A stretch of 28,380 nt of DNA from Syntrophomonas sp. UBA4807 (GTDB lineage: Bacteria; Bacillota; Syntrophomonadia; Syntrophomonadales; Syntrophomonadaceae), in assembly GCA_002402575.1 (NCBI GenBank), contig DHGD01000086.1, positions 8,546 through 36,925 of the forward strand. The letters are read 5' to 3'. The position numbers were made by a program, and so were the translations under genes. Every line of letters begins with the position of its first letter. The stretch's first letter is position 1. The notes beneath the pieces were generated by a model. That model did not search any database. It was not told the DNA's origin and worked only from the letters and a program-made list of their open reading frames with translations. Shown here in pieces: positions 7,871 through 14,836 of this stretch.

Positions 7871-8552
7871 CGATATAAAAAAAGAGCAACAGCGGGTGGC
7901 AGCAATGATGAAGTACGAACGTCACGCCTACCGGGACGGTCATAAAATCATCGCCGGGCTGGATGAAGTGGGGCGCGGGCCTCTAGCCGGGCCGGTAGTG
8001 GCTGCCGCGGTCATACTGCCGCAGAGTTTCTTCCTGGCCGATATCAACGACTCCAAGCAGCTCAGTGCGGTCAAACGCAGCCGCCTGTCGGCAGAAATAA
8101 AACAAAAGGCCGTAGCCTGGGCGGTGGCCAGCGTGTACCCATCCCGCCTCGACGAGGTGAATATATTAAACGCCACTCGTCAGGCCATGTGCCATTGCGT
8201 TGTCCACCTAAGCCCCCAGCCGGACTTTCTGCTCATTGACGCTCTCCGCCTTAACGATATTGAAATCGAGCAACTGGCCTTGGTTAAAGGCGACAGCCTC
8301 AGTGCATCTATAGCCTGCGCTTCAATTTTGGCTAAGGTGGAGCGGGATATGGCCATGGAAGGCTTCAATCAACTCTATCCCGGTTACGGGCTGGATAAGC
8401 ACAAAGGCTATGCCACCCGGGAACATATCGAAGCCTTATGGCGGCTAGGGCCATGCCAGATCCACCGTCGCAGTTTCAATCCCATAAAATCCTGGTTTTC
8501 AGGAGGAAATGATGTTCAACAACCCGCTCTATTTGAACAGAACGAGCCTTGA
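7854..8552 (+). CDS. rnhB: Ribonuclease HII
   Basis: A 232-residue enzyme that cuts RNA in RNA/DNA hybrids and removes single misincorporated ribonucleotides from DNA. The RNase HII signature GLDEVGRGPLAGP is at residues 35-47. The four acidic metal ligands appear as D37, E38, D129 (LIDAL) and D147 (KGDSLSASIACASILAKV). The C-terminal YGLDKHKGYATREH and HRRSF segments are also typical. The ATG at 7854 has AAAGGAG just upstream and overlaps the flavoenzyme gene by 17 bases. The N-terminus has about 30 residues before the core, as in many Firmicutes. As in Bacillus, ylqG- and ylqH-like genes follow directly. Confidence 0.96.
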   Translation: MTLIHDDIKKEQQRVAAMMKYERHAYRDGHKIIAGLDEVGRGPLAGPVVAAAVILPQSFFLADINDSKQLSAVKRSRLSAEIKQKAVAWAVASVYPSRLDEVNILNATRQAMCHCVVHLSPQPDFLLIDALRLNDIEIEQLALVKGDSLSASIACASILAKVERDMAMEGFNQLYPGYGLDKHKGYATREHIEALWRLGPCQIHRRSFNPIKSWFSGGNDVQQPALFEQNEP

Positions 8553-9984
8553 AATTGCATCTGGGTTTGCCGACGGCGACATCCTATTCCGCCAGGGAGA
8601 AATGCTGCAGGGTGTGGTAAAAGAAGCGCATGACGGGATGGTCATGCTGGCTTTGAAAGGGCAGGTAATAGAGGCGGCCGCCCAGATTCCGGTCACAATT
8701 GGGGAAACTCTGCTGTTGACAGTTGATACGGTTGAAGCGGGGCGGGTCAGCCTTAAGGTGATGAACTCCGTAGAGTTGCAGCCCAAAGAAGATCAGATTA
8801 TCGCGGAACGGCTGATGGAGATGGGGGTTCTCCCCAAACCGGCTCACATCAACATGGCCAGACAACTCCTGAACTATGACCTCTTGCTCAATCGTCCCAA
8901 TATGGAGGCTTTGATAAAAAATACCGCTCTCTTGGGCGGAACAACCGCAGCAAATATAAACCTGGCGGCTTTTCAGCTGGCCCGGGGATTTCCCCACGAC
9001 CTCACTATGTTGAAGTCCTTAGAGCAATACTGCACTCAGAACACAGACATCAACAGCCTGTTTGATGAGGCGCTGCAGGCGTTTACCCGTTTACTTTCCT
9101 CAGCCCGGCCCGGAGCGCAGCCCCCAAGCACACCTGGCCCCGACCCGTTGGGGAATCCAGCCGTCCTCAACCTAAATTCAACAGCACCGCCTGCAACCGC
9201 AAGGCCTCACCAAACCGCGTTGGGAGCCTCGCAGGACGCTGTCACGGCATCGGCTGCAAACCAGACCGCTGTTCCAGTTAGGCCCACGGATGGATTTCTC
9301 AAGGAGCTGCTCAATCTGCTCAAAGCGGAGCTTGAGTCTCAACGCCTGCAGCTTGACGAGGACCCGTCCCCTATGGGGGGGCGCCTGCAACAGAGCTTGC
9401 GCGCCCGGCCCGAACTGTTGCGCGGACTGCTGCTGCTGGAGGCGGCCCTAAAGCAGGGCGAAGGCCAGATAACTGACCGCGCGGCCTGGGCTCATACGAT
9501 GGGCAAAACCGAGACATTAATCCGGGAACTCTTAGGGCAGCAGCTTATGAACCTAAATCCGGCCAGCACTGATGAACCGGTTCAGTATTATTTCTCCTTC
9601 CCTATGCAATGGGGCACAGCCACAAAGCGCTGTGAAGTCCGCATTGCCGGGGAACCGGGAAAATCACCTTGGGGTGAGCGGCAGCAGATTACGGTGGCGG
9701 TAGCTCTGCAGACCTCCCGTCTGGGGGAGGTGCTTTTCCACGTCGCCTGGCAGCCCTGCAAACAACTCGAATTGCGCGGCGTGGTTGACAGCCAAGCCGC
9801 ATACAGCCTGCTGCGGCCGCGTCTTTGCGAATTAATCCAGGCTCTGCAGGAAATGGGTTATGCAGTAAAAGATTTTGGATTGAAAATCTCTAACCCGAAA
9901 AAAGGCGACAGCCTGAAGAATATACCCCGGCCCCCGGTAAAACCGGAAACTGGCGGCTGGCTCAAGATCGACCTCAGAGTATGA
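8512..9984 (+). CDS. FliK-like (YlqG-type) protein with C-terminal hook-length-control-like domain
   Basis: About 490 residues. The N-terminal part (1-150) is a beta-rich domain. A Pro/Ala/Thr-rich low-complexity linker lies around 195-265. The C-terminal part (about 330-480) resembles the FliK/Flg_hook domain, with alternating strands, VLFHVAWQPCKQLELRG and a final helix-rich segment. It sits between rnhB and an FlhB C-terminal-like gene, the same order as rnhB-ylqG-ylqH in Bacillus subtilis, which supports the assignment more than sequence alone does. Two in-frame ATGs exist. AGGAGG at 8501-8506 is only 2 bases from the ATG at 8509 but 5 bases from that at 8512, so I choose 8512. It overlaps rnhB by about 41 bases in another frame. 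No flagellar genes are in the window; the pair may work outside flagella or with flagellar genes elsewhere. Confidence 0.75.
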   Translation: MFNNPLYLNRTSLEIASGFADGDILFRQGEMLQGVVKEAHDGMVMLALKGQVIEAAAQIPVTIGETLLLTVDTVEAGRVSLKVMNSVELQPKEDQIIAERLMEMGVLPKPAHINMARQLLNYDLLLNRPNMEALIKNTALLGGTTAANINLAAFQLARGFPHDLTMLKSLEQYCTQNTDINSLFDEALQAFTRLLSSARPGAQPPSTPGPDPLGNPAVLNLNSTAPPATARPHQTALGASQDAVTASAANQTAVPVRPTDGFLKELLNLLKAELESQRLQLDEDPSPMGGRLQQSLRARPELLRGLLLLEAALKQGEGQITDRAAWAHTMGKTETLIRELLGQQLMNLNPASTDEPVQYYFSFPMQWGTATKRCEVRIAGEPGKSPWGERQQITVAVALQTSRLGEVLFHVAWQPCKQLELRGVVDSQAAYSLLRPRLCELIQALQEMGYAVKDFGLKISNPKKGDSLKNIPRPPVKPETGGWLKIDLRV

Positions 9985-10035
9985 GCGTAAATCGGATTTA
10001 TATAGACCCCGGTAAAAATAGAGAGGAAGTTGATT

Positions 10036-10305
10036 ATGGAAGAAAAAGCTGACTTGGCTAAAGCGGTGGCTCTTTCATATGATGGGGACAAAGACCTGGC
10101 GCCGCTGGTAGTTGCTAAAGGACAAGGTCACATAGCTGACAAAATAAAAACCCTGGCCCTGGAACACAACATACCGGTGGAGGAAAACCAAACCCTGGTC
10201 AACTATCTCATGGCAGTGCGGCTATATGAGGAGATACCTGCTGAATTATACCAGGTGGTGGCCGAAATACTAGCCTTCATATACCGCGTCGACCGGCGTT
10301 ATTGA
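10036..10305 (+). CDS. ylqH: FlhB C-terminal-like protein (YlqH type)
   Basis: An 89-residue stand-alone version of the cytoplasmic domain of FlhB/YscU, the export switch protein of flagellar type III secretion. The LAPLVVAKGQGH and IPVEENQTLVNYL segments match FlhB's substrate-switch domain. The self-cleaving NPTH motif of FlhB is missing: where it should stand the sequence reads LAKAVALSY. So this protein is not expected to autocleave and has no membrane part. The ATG at 10036 is preferred over the TTG at 10030 because GAGGAAG at 10023-10029 is then 6 bases away. It follows the FliK-like gene, and FliK and FlhB-C interact in flagella, so the two products may form a pair. Confidence 0.85.
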   Translation: MEEKADLAKAVALSYDGDKDLAPLVVAKGQGHIADKIKTLALEHNIPVEENQTLVNYLMAVRLYEEIPAELYQVVAEILAFIYRVDRRY

Positions 10306-10320
10306 GAGGCGGTGAAAGAA

Positions 10321-10665
10321 ATGGTCAATCCGGTGGGCAAACAGGGTGAAAACATAGCGGCTGCTTTCCTGAAAAGTAAAGGCTATACTATTCTGGAGCG
10401 CAACTATCGCTGCCCCAGCGGAGAGATAGACCTTATCTGCTCATTCAACGGCGAACTGGTTTTTGTAGAGGTTAAAACCCGCCGCGGAACTGCGTTCGGA
10501 GTGCCGCAAGAAGCTGTAACCCGCCGCAAGCAGGACCATATCAGGAAATCCGCTTTAAATTATATGGCCGATGCGAAGCATTCTTACGGAAATATCCGCT
10601 TCGATGTCATAGCTATATTATTAGAACCAGTCCTGGCGATAAACCACATCCAGGCGGCTTTCTAA
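10321..10665 (+). CDS. yraN: YraN/UPF0102 family endonuclease-like protein
   Basis: About 114 residues, the normal length for UPF0102, a small restriction-endonuclease-like fold of uncertain role often found next to rnhB. Seen motifs are GKQGENIAA near the start, YTILERNYR, the GEIDLI motif with the acidic pair of the nuclease core, and FVEVKTRR (E-x-K), followed by a basic KQDHIRKSALNYM helix. A GTG at 10312 would add three residues. I prefer the ATG at 10321 because GGCGGTGA at 10308-10315 is a good ribosome site 5 bases from it. It is part of the long forward operon. A role in DNA repair or uptake is inferred only from neighbours (rnhB, nfo and, further on, comM). Confidence 0.9.
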   Translation: MVNPVGKQGENIAAAFLKSKGYTILERNYRCPSGEIDLICSFNGELVFVEVKTRRGTAFGVPQEAVTRRKQDHIRKSALNYMADAKHSYGNIRFDVIAILLEPVLAINHIQAAF

Positions 10666-10743
10666 TGGGGAGGCGGCAATAGACTTGAACGGTTTAAGCG
10701 CCGTCGGGGCGCAAATAATAAAAAAAACCGAGGAGGCGCCACT

Positions 10744-11613
10744 ATGGCTTATATCGGAGCACATCTGGGCATCGGCCGGGGGCTGGATAAAACCGCTCAA
10801 CAGGCGGTTGAAATGGAATTGGAATGCCTGCAGATATTTCTGCGCAACCCACGGGGCAGCAGAGCCCGGCAGTTAAAAGAGATGGAAATTATCACTTTCA
10901 AAAACCTCCTGGCCAAGTACCGCATTTCCCCCCTGGTAGTGCACGTCAGTTATATATGCAACCCAGCCGCCGCAAATCCCCAGTTATATGAACTGGCCCA
11001 CTCTATCGTGGCCGAAGACCTGGCTCGCAGCGCTCAAATCGGGGCCGACTATCTGGTGCTCCATCCCGGATCTTATACTACCAGCTCCGCCGGTGAGGGC
11101 ATGGTCCGGGTGGCAAATTTGCTCAACCGGGTATTGGAAAATGATTCGGGCCCGGTTACGGTGCTCCTGGAAACAATGTCCGGGCAAGGCACCGAATTGG
11201 GTAGAGATTTTGAGCAATTACACCAAATATTGCAGCTGATAAAGCGCAGCGACCGGGTGGGGATATGCTACGACACCTGCCACACTTATGCCGCGGGTTA
11301 TGACTGCAAGACTACGCCGGGCTTGGAGAATATCCTTAGCCACATAGACGGTAGTTTTGGGCGGGAACGCATCAAGCTGGTGCATGCCAATGACTGCGCA
11401 CCGTCTCTGGGGTCACACCGTGACCGGCACGCCCATGTGGGAGAAGGCTCCATCGGTTTGGAAGGTTTTGCCAGTCTCCTGTCCCATAACTTCTGGGGTA
11501 AAATGCCCATGATTGTGGAAACCCCAATAGAAGGACTCGCGGGAGATATTATCAGGTTGAAAGAACTGCGCGACAACAGCAGAGAGGATTATATACATGC
11601 TGATTTACGGTAA
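10744..11613 (+). CDS. nfo: Endonuclease IV (AP endonuclease)
   Basis: A 289-residue member of AP endonuclease family 2, which cuts DNA 5' to abasic sites with a three-zinc centre. The family blocks are seen in order: IGAHLGIGRGLDK at the N-terminus, LVLHPGSYT, VLLETMSGQGTELG, the CYDTCHTYAAGYD block, LVHANDCAPSLGSHRDRH, HVGEGSIG, and IVETP at the end. The zinc-ligand His, Glu and Asp positions of these blocks look intact. The ATG at 10744 has GAGGAGG about 8 bases upstream. Its 3' end overlaps folD by 17 bases, so the two are co-translated. Together with rnhB and yraN it makes a DNA-maintenance group within the operon. Confidence 0.95.
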   Translation: MAYIGAHLGIGRGLDKTAQQAVEMELECLQIFLRNPRGSRARQLKEMEIITFKNLLAKYRISPLVVHVSYICNPAAANPQLYELAHSIVAEDLARSAQIGADYLVLHPGSYTTSSAGEGMVRVANLLNRVLENDSGPVTVLLETMSGQGTELGRDFEQLHQILQLIKRSDRVGICYDTCHTYAAGYDCKTTPGLENILSHIDGSFGRERIKLVHANDCAPSLGSHRDRHAHVGEGSIGLEGFASLLSHNFWGKMPMIVETPIEGLAGDIIRLKELRDNSREDYIHADLR

Positions 11614-12418
11614 GGAACTGCGGGAACGAATGAAAGCCAGCATCAAAGAACAGGCTGCCAGCCTGGCAATGCAAATGGCTATTGTAAAAATCGGCGATGA
11701 TAAGGCATCGCAATCCTATGTCAACAGTCTGGTCAACTTCGGCAAAGACACCGACATAATGGTAGAGGTCATATACTTGAACGAACAGTGCACCCAAGCA
11801 GATGCGGAGCAGGTCATTGCAGACCTGAACCGCAACCCTGCCGTTACGGGGATAATGATACAGAAGCCGCTGCCTCTGCACATTGATGACAACAGCCTTT
11901 TGAACAGCATTGATTATCATAAAGATGTCGAAGGGCTGCATTATTACAATCTGGGCAAACTGATGGCCAAAGCTCCCGGGGTGCGGCCCTCCACTCCCAA
12001 AGCGGTAATGACAATGCTAAAAGCCCATGGAGTTGAACTGTCGGGCAAAAAAGTCGCTATCGTGGGACGCAGCACCATCCTGGGCAGCCCCCTGGCGGTG
12101 ATGATGACCGCCCGGGATGCCACCGTGACCCTATGCCATACCCAAACCCGCGACCTGGCTGCCGAGACCAGAGCCGCGGATATTATTATCGCCGCAGCTG
12201 GAAAAGCCCATCTCCTGACTGCTGATATGGTCACTGAGGGCTGTGTGATAATCGATGCGGGCATTAATGTGGACAAGAGCGGGGCCATACAGGGCGATGT
12301 TCATCCCCAAGCCGCTGCCAAGGCCAGATTGGCCAGCGCAGTGCCAGGGGGCGTTGGTATGATCACGGTGGCGGAATTGTTTGACAACCTGGTGATGTTA
12401 AGTCAGGCAAAGGCCTGA
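11597..12418 (+). CDS. folD: FolD-type methylene-THF dehydrogenase, cyclohydrolase lysine replaced
   Basis: A 273-residue FolD homolog. FolD normally oxidises 5,10-methylene-THF to methenyl-THF and hydrolyses this to 10-formyl-THF. Family blocks present are SQSYVNS (38-44), GIMIQKPLPLH (85-95), KDVEGLHYYN (109-118), the VGRSTILGSP nucleotide site, and PGGVGMIT near the end. The catalytic site is unusual. In bifunctional FolD the tyrosine is followed four residues later by an essential lysine (Y-V-x-x-K). Here Y41 is kept but position 45 is leucine, and the codon reads CTG. Q89 and D110 remain, and the residue after Q89 is a lysine (QKP instead of QLP). The cyclohydrolase step is therefore doubtful; a dehydrogenase-only role with a separate cyclohydrolase is my inference. 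It overlaps nfo by 17 bases. Confidence 0.92.
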   Translation: MLIYGKELRERMKASIKEQAASLAMQMAIVKIGDDKASQSYVNSLVNFGKDTDIMVEVIYLNEQCTQADAEQVIADLNRNPAVTGIMIQKPLPLHIDDNSLLNSIDYHKDVEGLHYYNLGKLMAKAPGVRPSTPKAVMTMLKAHGVELSGKKVAIVGRSTILGSPLAVMMTARDATVTLCHTQTRDLAAETRAADIIIAAAGKAHLLTADMVTEGCVIIDAGINVDKSGAIQGDVHPQAAAKARLASAVPGGVGMITVAELFDNLVMLSQAKA

Positions 12419-12570
12419 TCAGAATTATAACGGCGGGTGCAGCCAATTTAATTTTCACCCCAATTAATATCTTTACAGGCAGGATTTTAGCCCTGATATC
12501 TCTAAAATACAAGGATAAATAGAAAGAACCGCGAGTGAGTACCAGACCATGATAAGGAGAGGGGTAAGGA

Positions 12571-13113
12571 ATGAATCAAGAACTACTTAAAAAAGGCTAT
12601 GTTCAGGTGTACACCGGCAACTGCAAAGGTAAAACCACCGCAGCTCTGGGGATGGCGTTCCGCGCTATGGGTAAAGGCTTGAAGTCCTATGTGGGGCAGT
12701 TTATGAAAGGTGGGGATTATGCGGAACTGGAGTCCGCCAGGATGGTTAGTCCCTATATCACCATCGAACAATACGGCAAAAAAGGCTTTATCCGGCTCAC
12801 CAACCCGCCTCCGCAGGAGGCTGTGGATTTAGCTGTGGCCGGGTTGGAGAAAGCCAAGCAGGCCATGTTGTCCGGGCAGTATGATATTATCATTTTAGAC
12901 GAGATCAATACCGCCAATTATTTTAATCTCATCCCCGTTGAGGCTGTTCTGAACCTTATCGCCAATAAGCCCGACGGGGTGGAACTGGTCCTGACCGGAG
13001 GGCCCCAAGCCCATGACCGCATCATCGAAGCAGCCGATCTGGTCACTCAGATGGTTGAAGTGAAGCATTATTACCAGCAGGGAGTTCCGGCGCGGGAAGG
13101 CATTGAGAAGTAG
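12571..13113 (+). CDS. cobO: Cob(I)yrinic acid a,c-diamide adenosyltransferase
   Basis: A 180-residue CobA/CobO/BtuR-type enzyme that transfers the adenosyl group of ATP to cob(I)alamin or precursors. The P-loop GNCKGKTT is at residues 16-23. The family block IIILDEINTANYFNLIP lies near 108-124, ELVLTGGPQAHD follows, and the C-terminal EVKHYYQQGVPAREGIE is characteristic. The start is ATG at 12571 behind GGAGAGGGGTAAGG. It is separated by 152 bases from folD and probably has its own promoter, which I could not pin down; I see no B12 riboswitch in that gap. It is relevant to the cobalamin-dependent methionine synthase encoded at 20985. It converges with the potassium channel gene, only 10 bases between their stops. 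Confidence 0.94.
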   Translation: MNQELLKKGYVQVYTGNCKGKTTAALGMAFRAMGKGLKSYVGQFMKGGDYAELESARMVSPYITIEQYGKKGFIRLTNPPPQEAVDLAVAGLEKAKQAMLSGQYDIIILDEINTANYFNLIPVEAVLNLIANKPDGVELVLTGGPQAHDRIIEAADLVTQMVEVKHYYQQGVPAREGIEK

Positions 13114-13123
13114 CGCCGCAGCA

Positions 13124-14119
13124 TTAGCGGTTTATCAGCGATTCGAACTGTTCCAGATCTTTTTTGGCGCCCAGCAGGACCAGAGTATCATTGACCAATA
13201 GGTTTTGACTGCCGCGCACCGGAGTTATAAATCCATCCTCCCGGATTATCGCCGCTACGGTAATCTGGGGAATATTGGCGAAGATGTTCCCGACCTCCTG
13301 ACCGGCCAGGCTTGAGCCGTCTTCGACGAAGTATTCTTCCAGAACCAACTCTTTGCGGTGCGGGGTATACAGGGTGTCGATCAGGTCTACCGCTAAAGGT
13401 TTGAGTATGGCCATGGCCATCTGCGTTCCGGCAAGTAAGGTCGGGGTGACGATTTTATTCGCCCCGGCCTTTTTCAATTTATCGATCGTCTCGGTGCGCT
13501 CCGCCCGGGCAACGATTTTCAGACCAGGGTTGGCGCTGCGCGCCGACAGGGTTATGTAAAGGTTATAAGCGTCTTCGGCCAGGGCGCAGACTATGCCTTT
13601 CGCCCTCAAAAGTCCCAGCTGGCAAAGGATTTCGTCCTGAGTAGCGTCTCCCTGGATGATCAGTTCCCCCTCAGCCTCTCGCTGGGAGACTATTTCCGTG
13701 TCATGGTCGACCATTACATAGCTGACATTTTCCGCCCTGAGCATACTGGCCACATGGCTTCCCACCCGACCGGCTCCACATACGATGATGTGGTCTTGGA
13801 GAAGGTCGATTTTCTTCTGTACATGGTTTCTGTCCATAAGCTGCATAAACTGCCTTTCCACCAGCATATTGATGGCAATGCTGGCTGCGTAAAAGAAAAT
13901 ACCTATTCCCACCGCCAGCAAGATGAGCGAGAACACCCGGCCTGCCACGGTTTGCGGGACCATGTCCCCGTAGCCGGTGGTGGTGAGGCTGATTAGGGTA
14001 AACCACAGCGAATCGAACAGTTGCCAGCCTTCCAGAAGGGAAATCCCCAGGGTTCCGATTACCAGCACGGCAATAAAGGCCAGTAATGCGGTTATTACCT
14101 TATATTTGCCCTCAGTCAA
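13124..14119 (-). CDS. Potassium channel with RCK (TrkA-N/TrkA-C) regulatory domains
   Basis: A 331-residue two-helix K+ channel of the MthK type. TM1 is about 8-28, the pore has the selectivity filter TTTGYGD at 46-52, TM2 is about 62-85. The RCK/TrkA-N domain begins near residue 108 with a dinucleotide-fold motif CGAGRVG, and a TrkA-C (RCK_C) domain occupies about 245-331. RCK_C domains bind c-di-AMP in several Firmicutes K+ channels and transporters; that is family knowledge, not something I can read here. The start is TTG (complement of 14117-14119) with AGAGGAG 5 bases upstream. A promoter lies at 14169-14197. A second K+ protein, KimA, is encoded 4.4 kb away. Confidence 0.92.
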   Translation of the reverse strand: MTEGKYKVITALLAFIAVLVIGTLGISLLEGWQLFDSLWFTLISLTTTGYGDMVPQTVAGRVFSLILLAVGIGIFFYAASIAINMLVERQFMQLMDRNHVQKKIDLLQDHIIVCGAGRVGSHVASMLRAENVSYVMVDHDTEIVSQREAEGELIIQGDATQDEILCQLGLLRAKGIVCALAEDAYNLYITLSARSANPGLKIVARAERTETIDKLKKAGANKIVTPTLLAGTQMAMAILKPLAVDLIDTLYTPHRKELVLEEYFVEDGSSLAGQEVGNIFANIPQITVAAIIREDGFITPVRGSQNLLVNDTLVLLGAKKDLEQFESLINR

Positions 14120-14168
14120 GCCGACTCCTCTATTCCAATAACATTAGCAAACAATGTATCTAGCCTTT

Positions 14169-14197
14169 ATAATAACGATTGATGTTTTTACTTGCAA
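14169..14197 (-). promoter_or_regulatory. Probable promoter of the potassium channel gene
   Basis: Reading the reverse strand: TTGCAA (14197-14192), 17-base spacer, TATTAT (14174-14169), about 50 bases upstream of the TTG start. It lies downstream of the two reverse terminators at 14252-14278 and 14327-14355, so the channel gene is a separate transcription unit. Confidence 0.55.
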
Positions 14198-14250
14198 CAA
14201 CTTCCGCTCGCGGCTCAACTGCCGCATAGAGAACAACCACATCAAACGGC

Positions 14251-14278
14251 ATAAAAAAATTCCCGCTATAAGCGGGAA
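14251..14278 (-). terminator. Reverse-strand intrinsic terminator
   Basis: An 8-bp stem TTCCCGCT (14260-14267) / AGCGGGAA (14271-14278) with a 3-base loop. Reading the reverse strand it is followed by a run of T (A's at 14253-14259). It lies about 60 bases beyond another terminator and may be a back-up. Confidence 0.65.
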
Positions 14279-14326
14279 CAAAAAGAATGGGATCATATGT
14301 TAGAGCTCCAAAGAGCCGTTCACCGA

Positions 14327-14355
14327 ATAAAAAAACCATACCCGTACAGGTATGG
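14327..14355 (-). terminator. Reverse-strand intrinsic terminator of the candidate RNA locus
   Basis: A 7-bp stem CCATACC/GGTATGG (14336-14342 with 14349-14355), 6-base loop, followed on the reverse strand by a run of seven T's then ATT (14335-14326). This is a textbook terminator and shows that something is transcribed leftward between comM and here. Confidence 0.8.
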
Positions 14356-14574
14356 CTACCGTGCCCTGACCATGCCTCGGGAAATCATCCCAGGCATAAG
14401 CGAGATCTGAACCGGAAAAGGACATACCAAAATACAGCCGTCCGATTCAGAGGGCACAATGAACTCCTTTCCAAAAATACGGGGAGGCACAACCGTTTCC
14501 AGTTATACCCACAGGCCTGACACTCATGGCAATAAGCTTTAGAATGCAAAGCTCGGAGTTGTATGCAGTTGTCA
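14336..14574 (-). ncRNA. Candidate structured RNA, class not recognised
   Basis: On the reverse strand a compact fold lies just before the terminator. P1 pairs GTGCCCT (14457-14451) with AGGGCAC (14367-14361). Inside it, P2 is a 10-bp stem (14450-14441 with 14416-14407) that contains a U-G pair on this strand but a C-A mismatch on the other, which favours the reverse-strand RNA. P3 is a 10-bp stem (14397-14372) with one bulged G. P1, P2 and P3 make a three-way junction of 97 nucleotides. A promoter and palindrome sit at 14569-14610. I compared it by eye with c-di-AMP, cobalamin, SAM, TPP, FMN, Moco, THF and Mg riboswitches and with tmRNA, SRP and 6S RNA, and none fits. A 33-codon ORF overlaps (next entry), so a coding role is not excluded. 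Confidence 0.5.
14356..14457 (-). CDS. Possible 33-residue ORF overlapping the candidate RNA
   Basis: A GTG start (14457-14455) has AAAGGAG (14470-14464) exactly 6 bases upstream. The ORF ends with TAG at 14358-14356, one base before the terminator stem. The product would be a 33-residue peptide beginning MPSESDGC with no recognisable domain. The ribosome site favours translation. The nested stems over the same bases favour RNA function; a leader peptide or dual-function RNA would reconcile both. Low confidence. Confidence 0.25.
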   Translation of the reverse strand: MPSESDGCILVCPFPVQISLMPGMISRGMVRAR

Positions 14575-14610
14575 TATGACAATATACTAGCACATATATC
14601 TGGATTTGAA
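14569..14610 (-). promoter_or_regulatory. Promoter with 14-bp palindromic operator for the candidate RNA
   Basis: Reverse strand: TTCAAA (14610-14605), 18-base spacer, TATATT (14586-14581). A perfect palindrome TTGTCATATGACAA (14569-14582) overlaps the end of the -10 box and the expected start site, where a repressor would block transcription. It resembles no operator I can name with confidence; it is not the Rex consensus. Confidence 0.45.
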
Positions 14611-14620
14611 CAGAATCTTT

Positions 14621-14743
14621 TCACAGCACTGAATTGAGTTTAAGAAAAAAATAAATCAGCATGGCAGCCAATAATAGGGAGCAACTCCCCAAAATTATTG
14701 CGGCTTTGTGCTTCCCGCAGGGTGAACCTGATTTGCCAGCCAT
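14621..14743 (-). CDS. Small membrane peptide (40 residues)
   Basis: ATG at 14743-14741 on the reverse strand, stop TGA at 14623-14621. The peptide has a hydrophilic start (MAGKSGSPCGKHK) and one membrane helix, about residues 14-35, ending KLNSVL. A GGTGGGGGG ribosome site lies about 7 bases upstream of the ATG. It occupies the gap between comM and the candidate RNA promoter. No family is recognised. Small size is the main reason for caution; start, ribosome site and membrane helix are consistent with a real gene. Confidence 0.45.
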   Translation of the reverse strand: MAGKSGSPCGKHKAAIILGSCSLLLAAMLIYFFLKLNSVL

Positions 14744-14836
14744 ATAAAACCCCCCACCGCTATTGACCATCTATACCTTAAAAGCCCTATTCTTATTTTA
14801 TACGGGCGGCGGGTTCTCTCCAAGCAATATAATCCC

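Noticed and set aside
10685..10876. Forward ORF of 63 codons overlapping the start of nfo
   Set aside because: Most of it is nfo read in another frame; the TTG start has no conserved product.
12419..12570. Cobalamin riboswitch before cobO
   Set aside because: No B12-box (GCCACTG-type) or other conserved element could be found in these 152 bases.
14336..14600. 6S RNA, tmRNA, SRP RNA or a known riboswitch on the reverse strand
   Set aside because: 5' and 3' ends do not pair as in 6S, no CCA-end or tag ORF of tmRNA, no SRP GGAAGCA-type loop, and no diagnostic riboswitch blocks.
14385..14624. Reverse ORF of 79 codons with a CHECQACGYNW zinc-ribbon-like stretch
   Set aside because: It has a GTG start with no ribosome site, runs across the promoter and palindrome of the candidate RNA, and the rest of the product is not protein-like. 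The cysteine pattern is probably chance.
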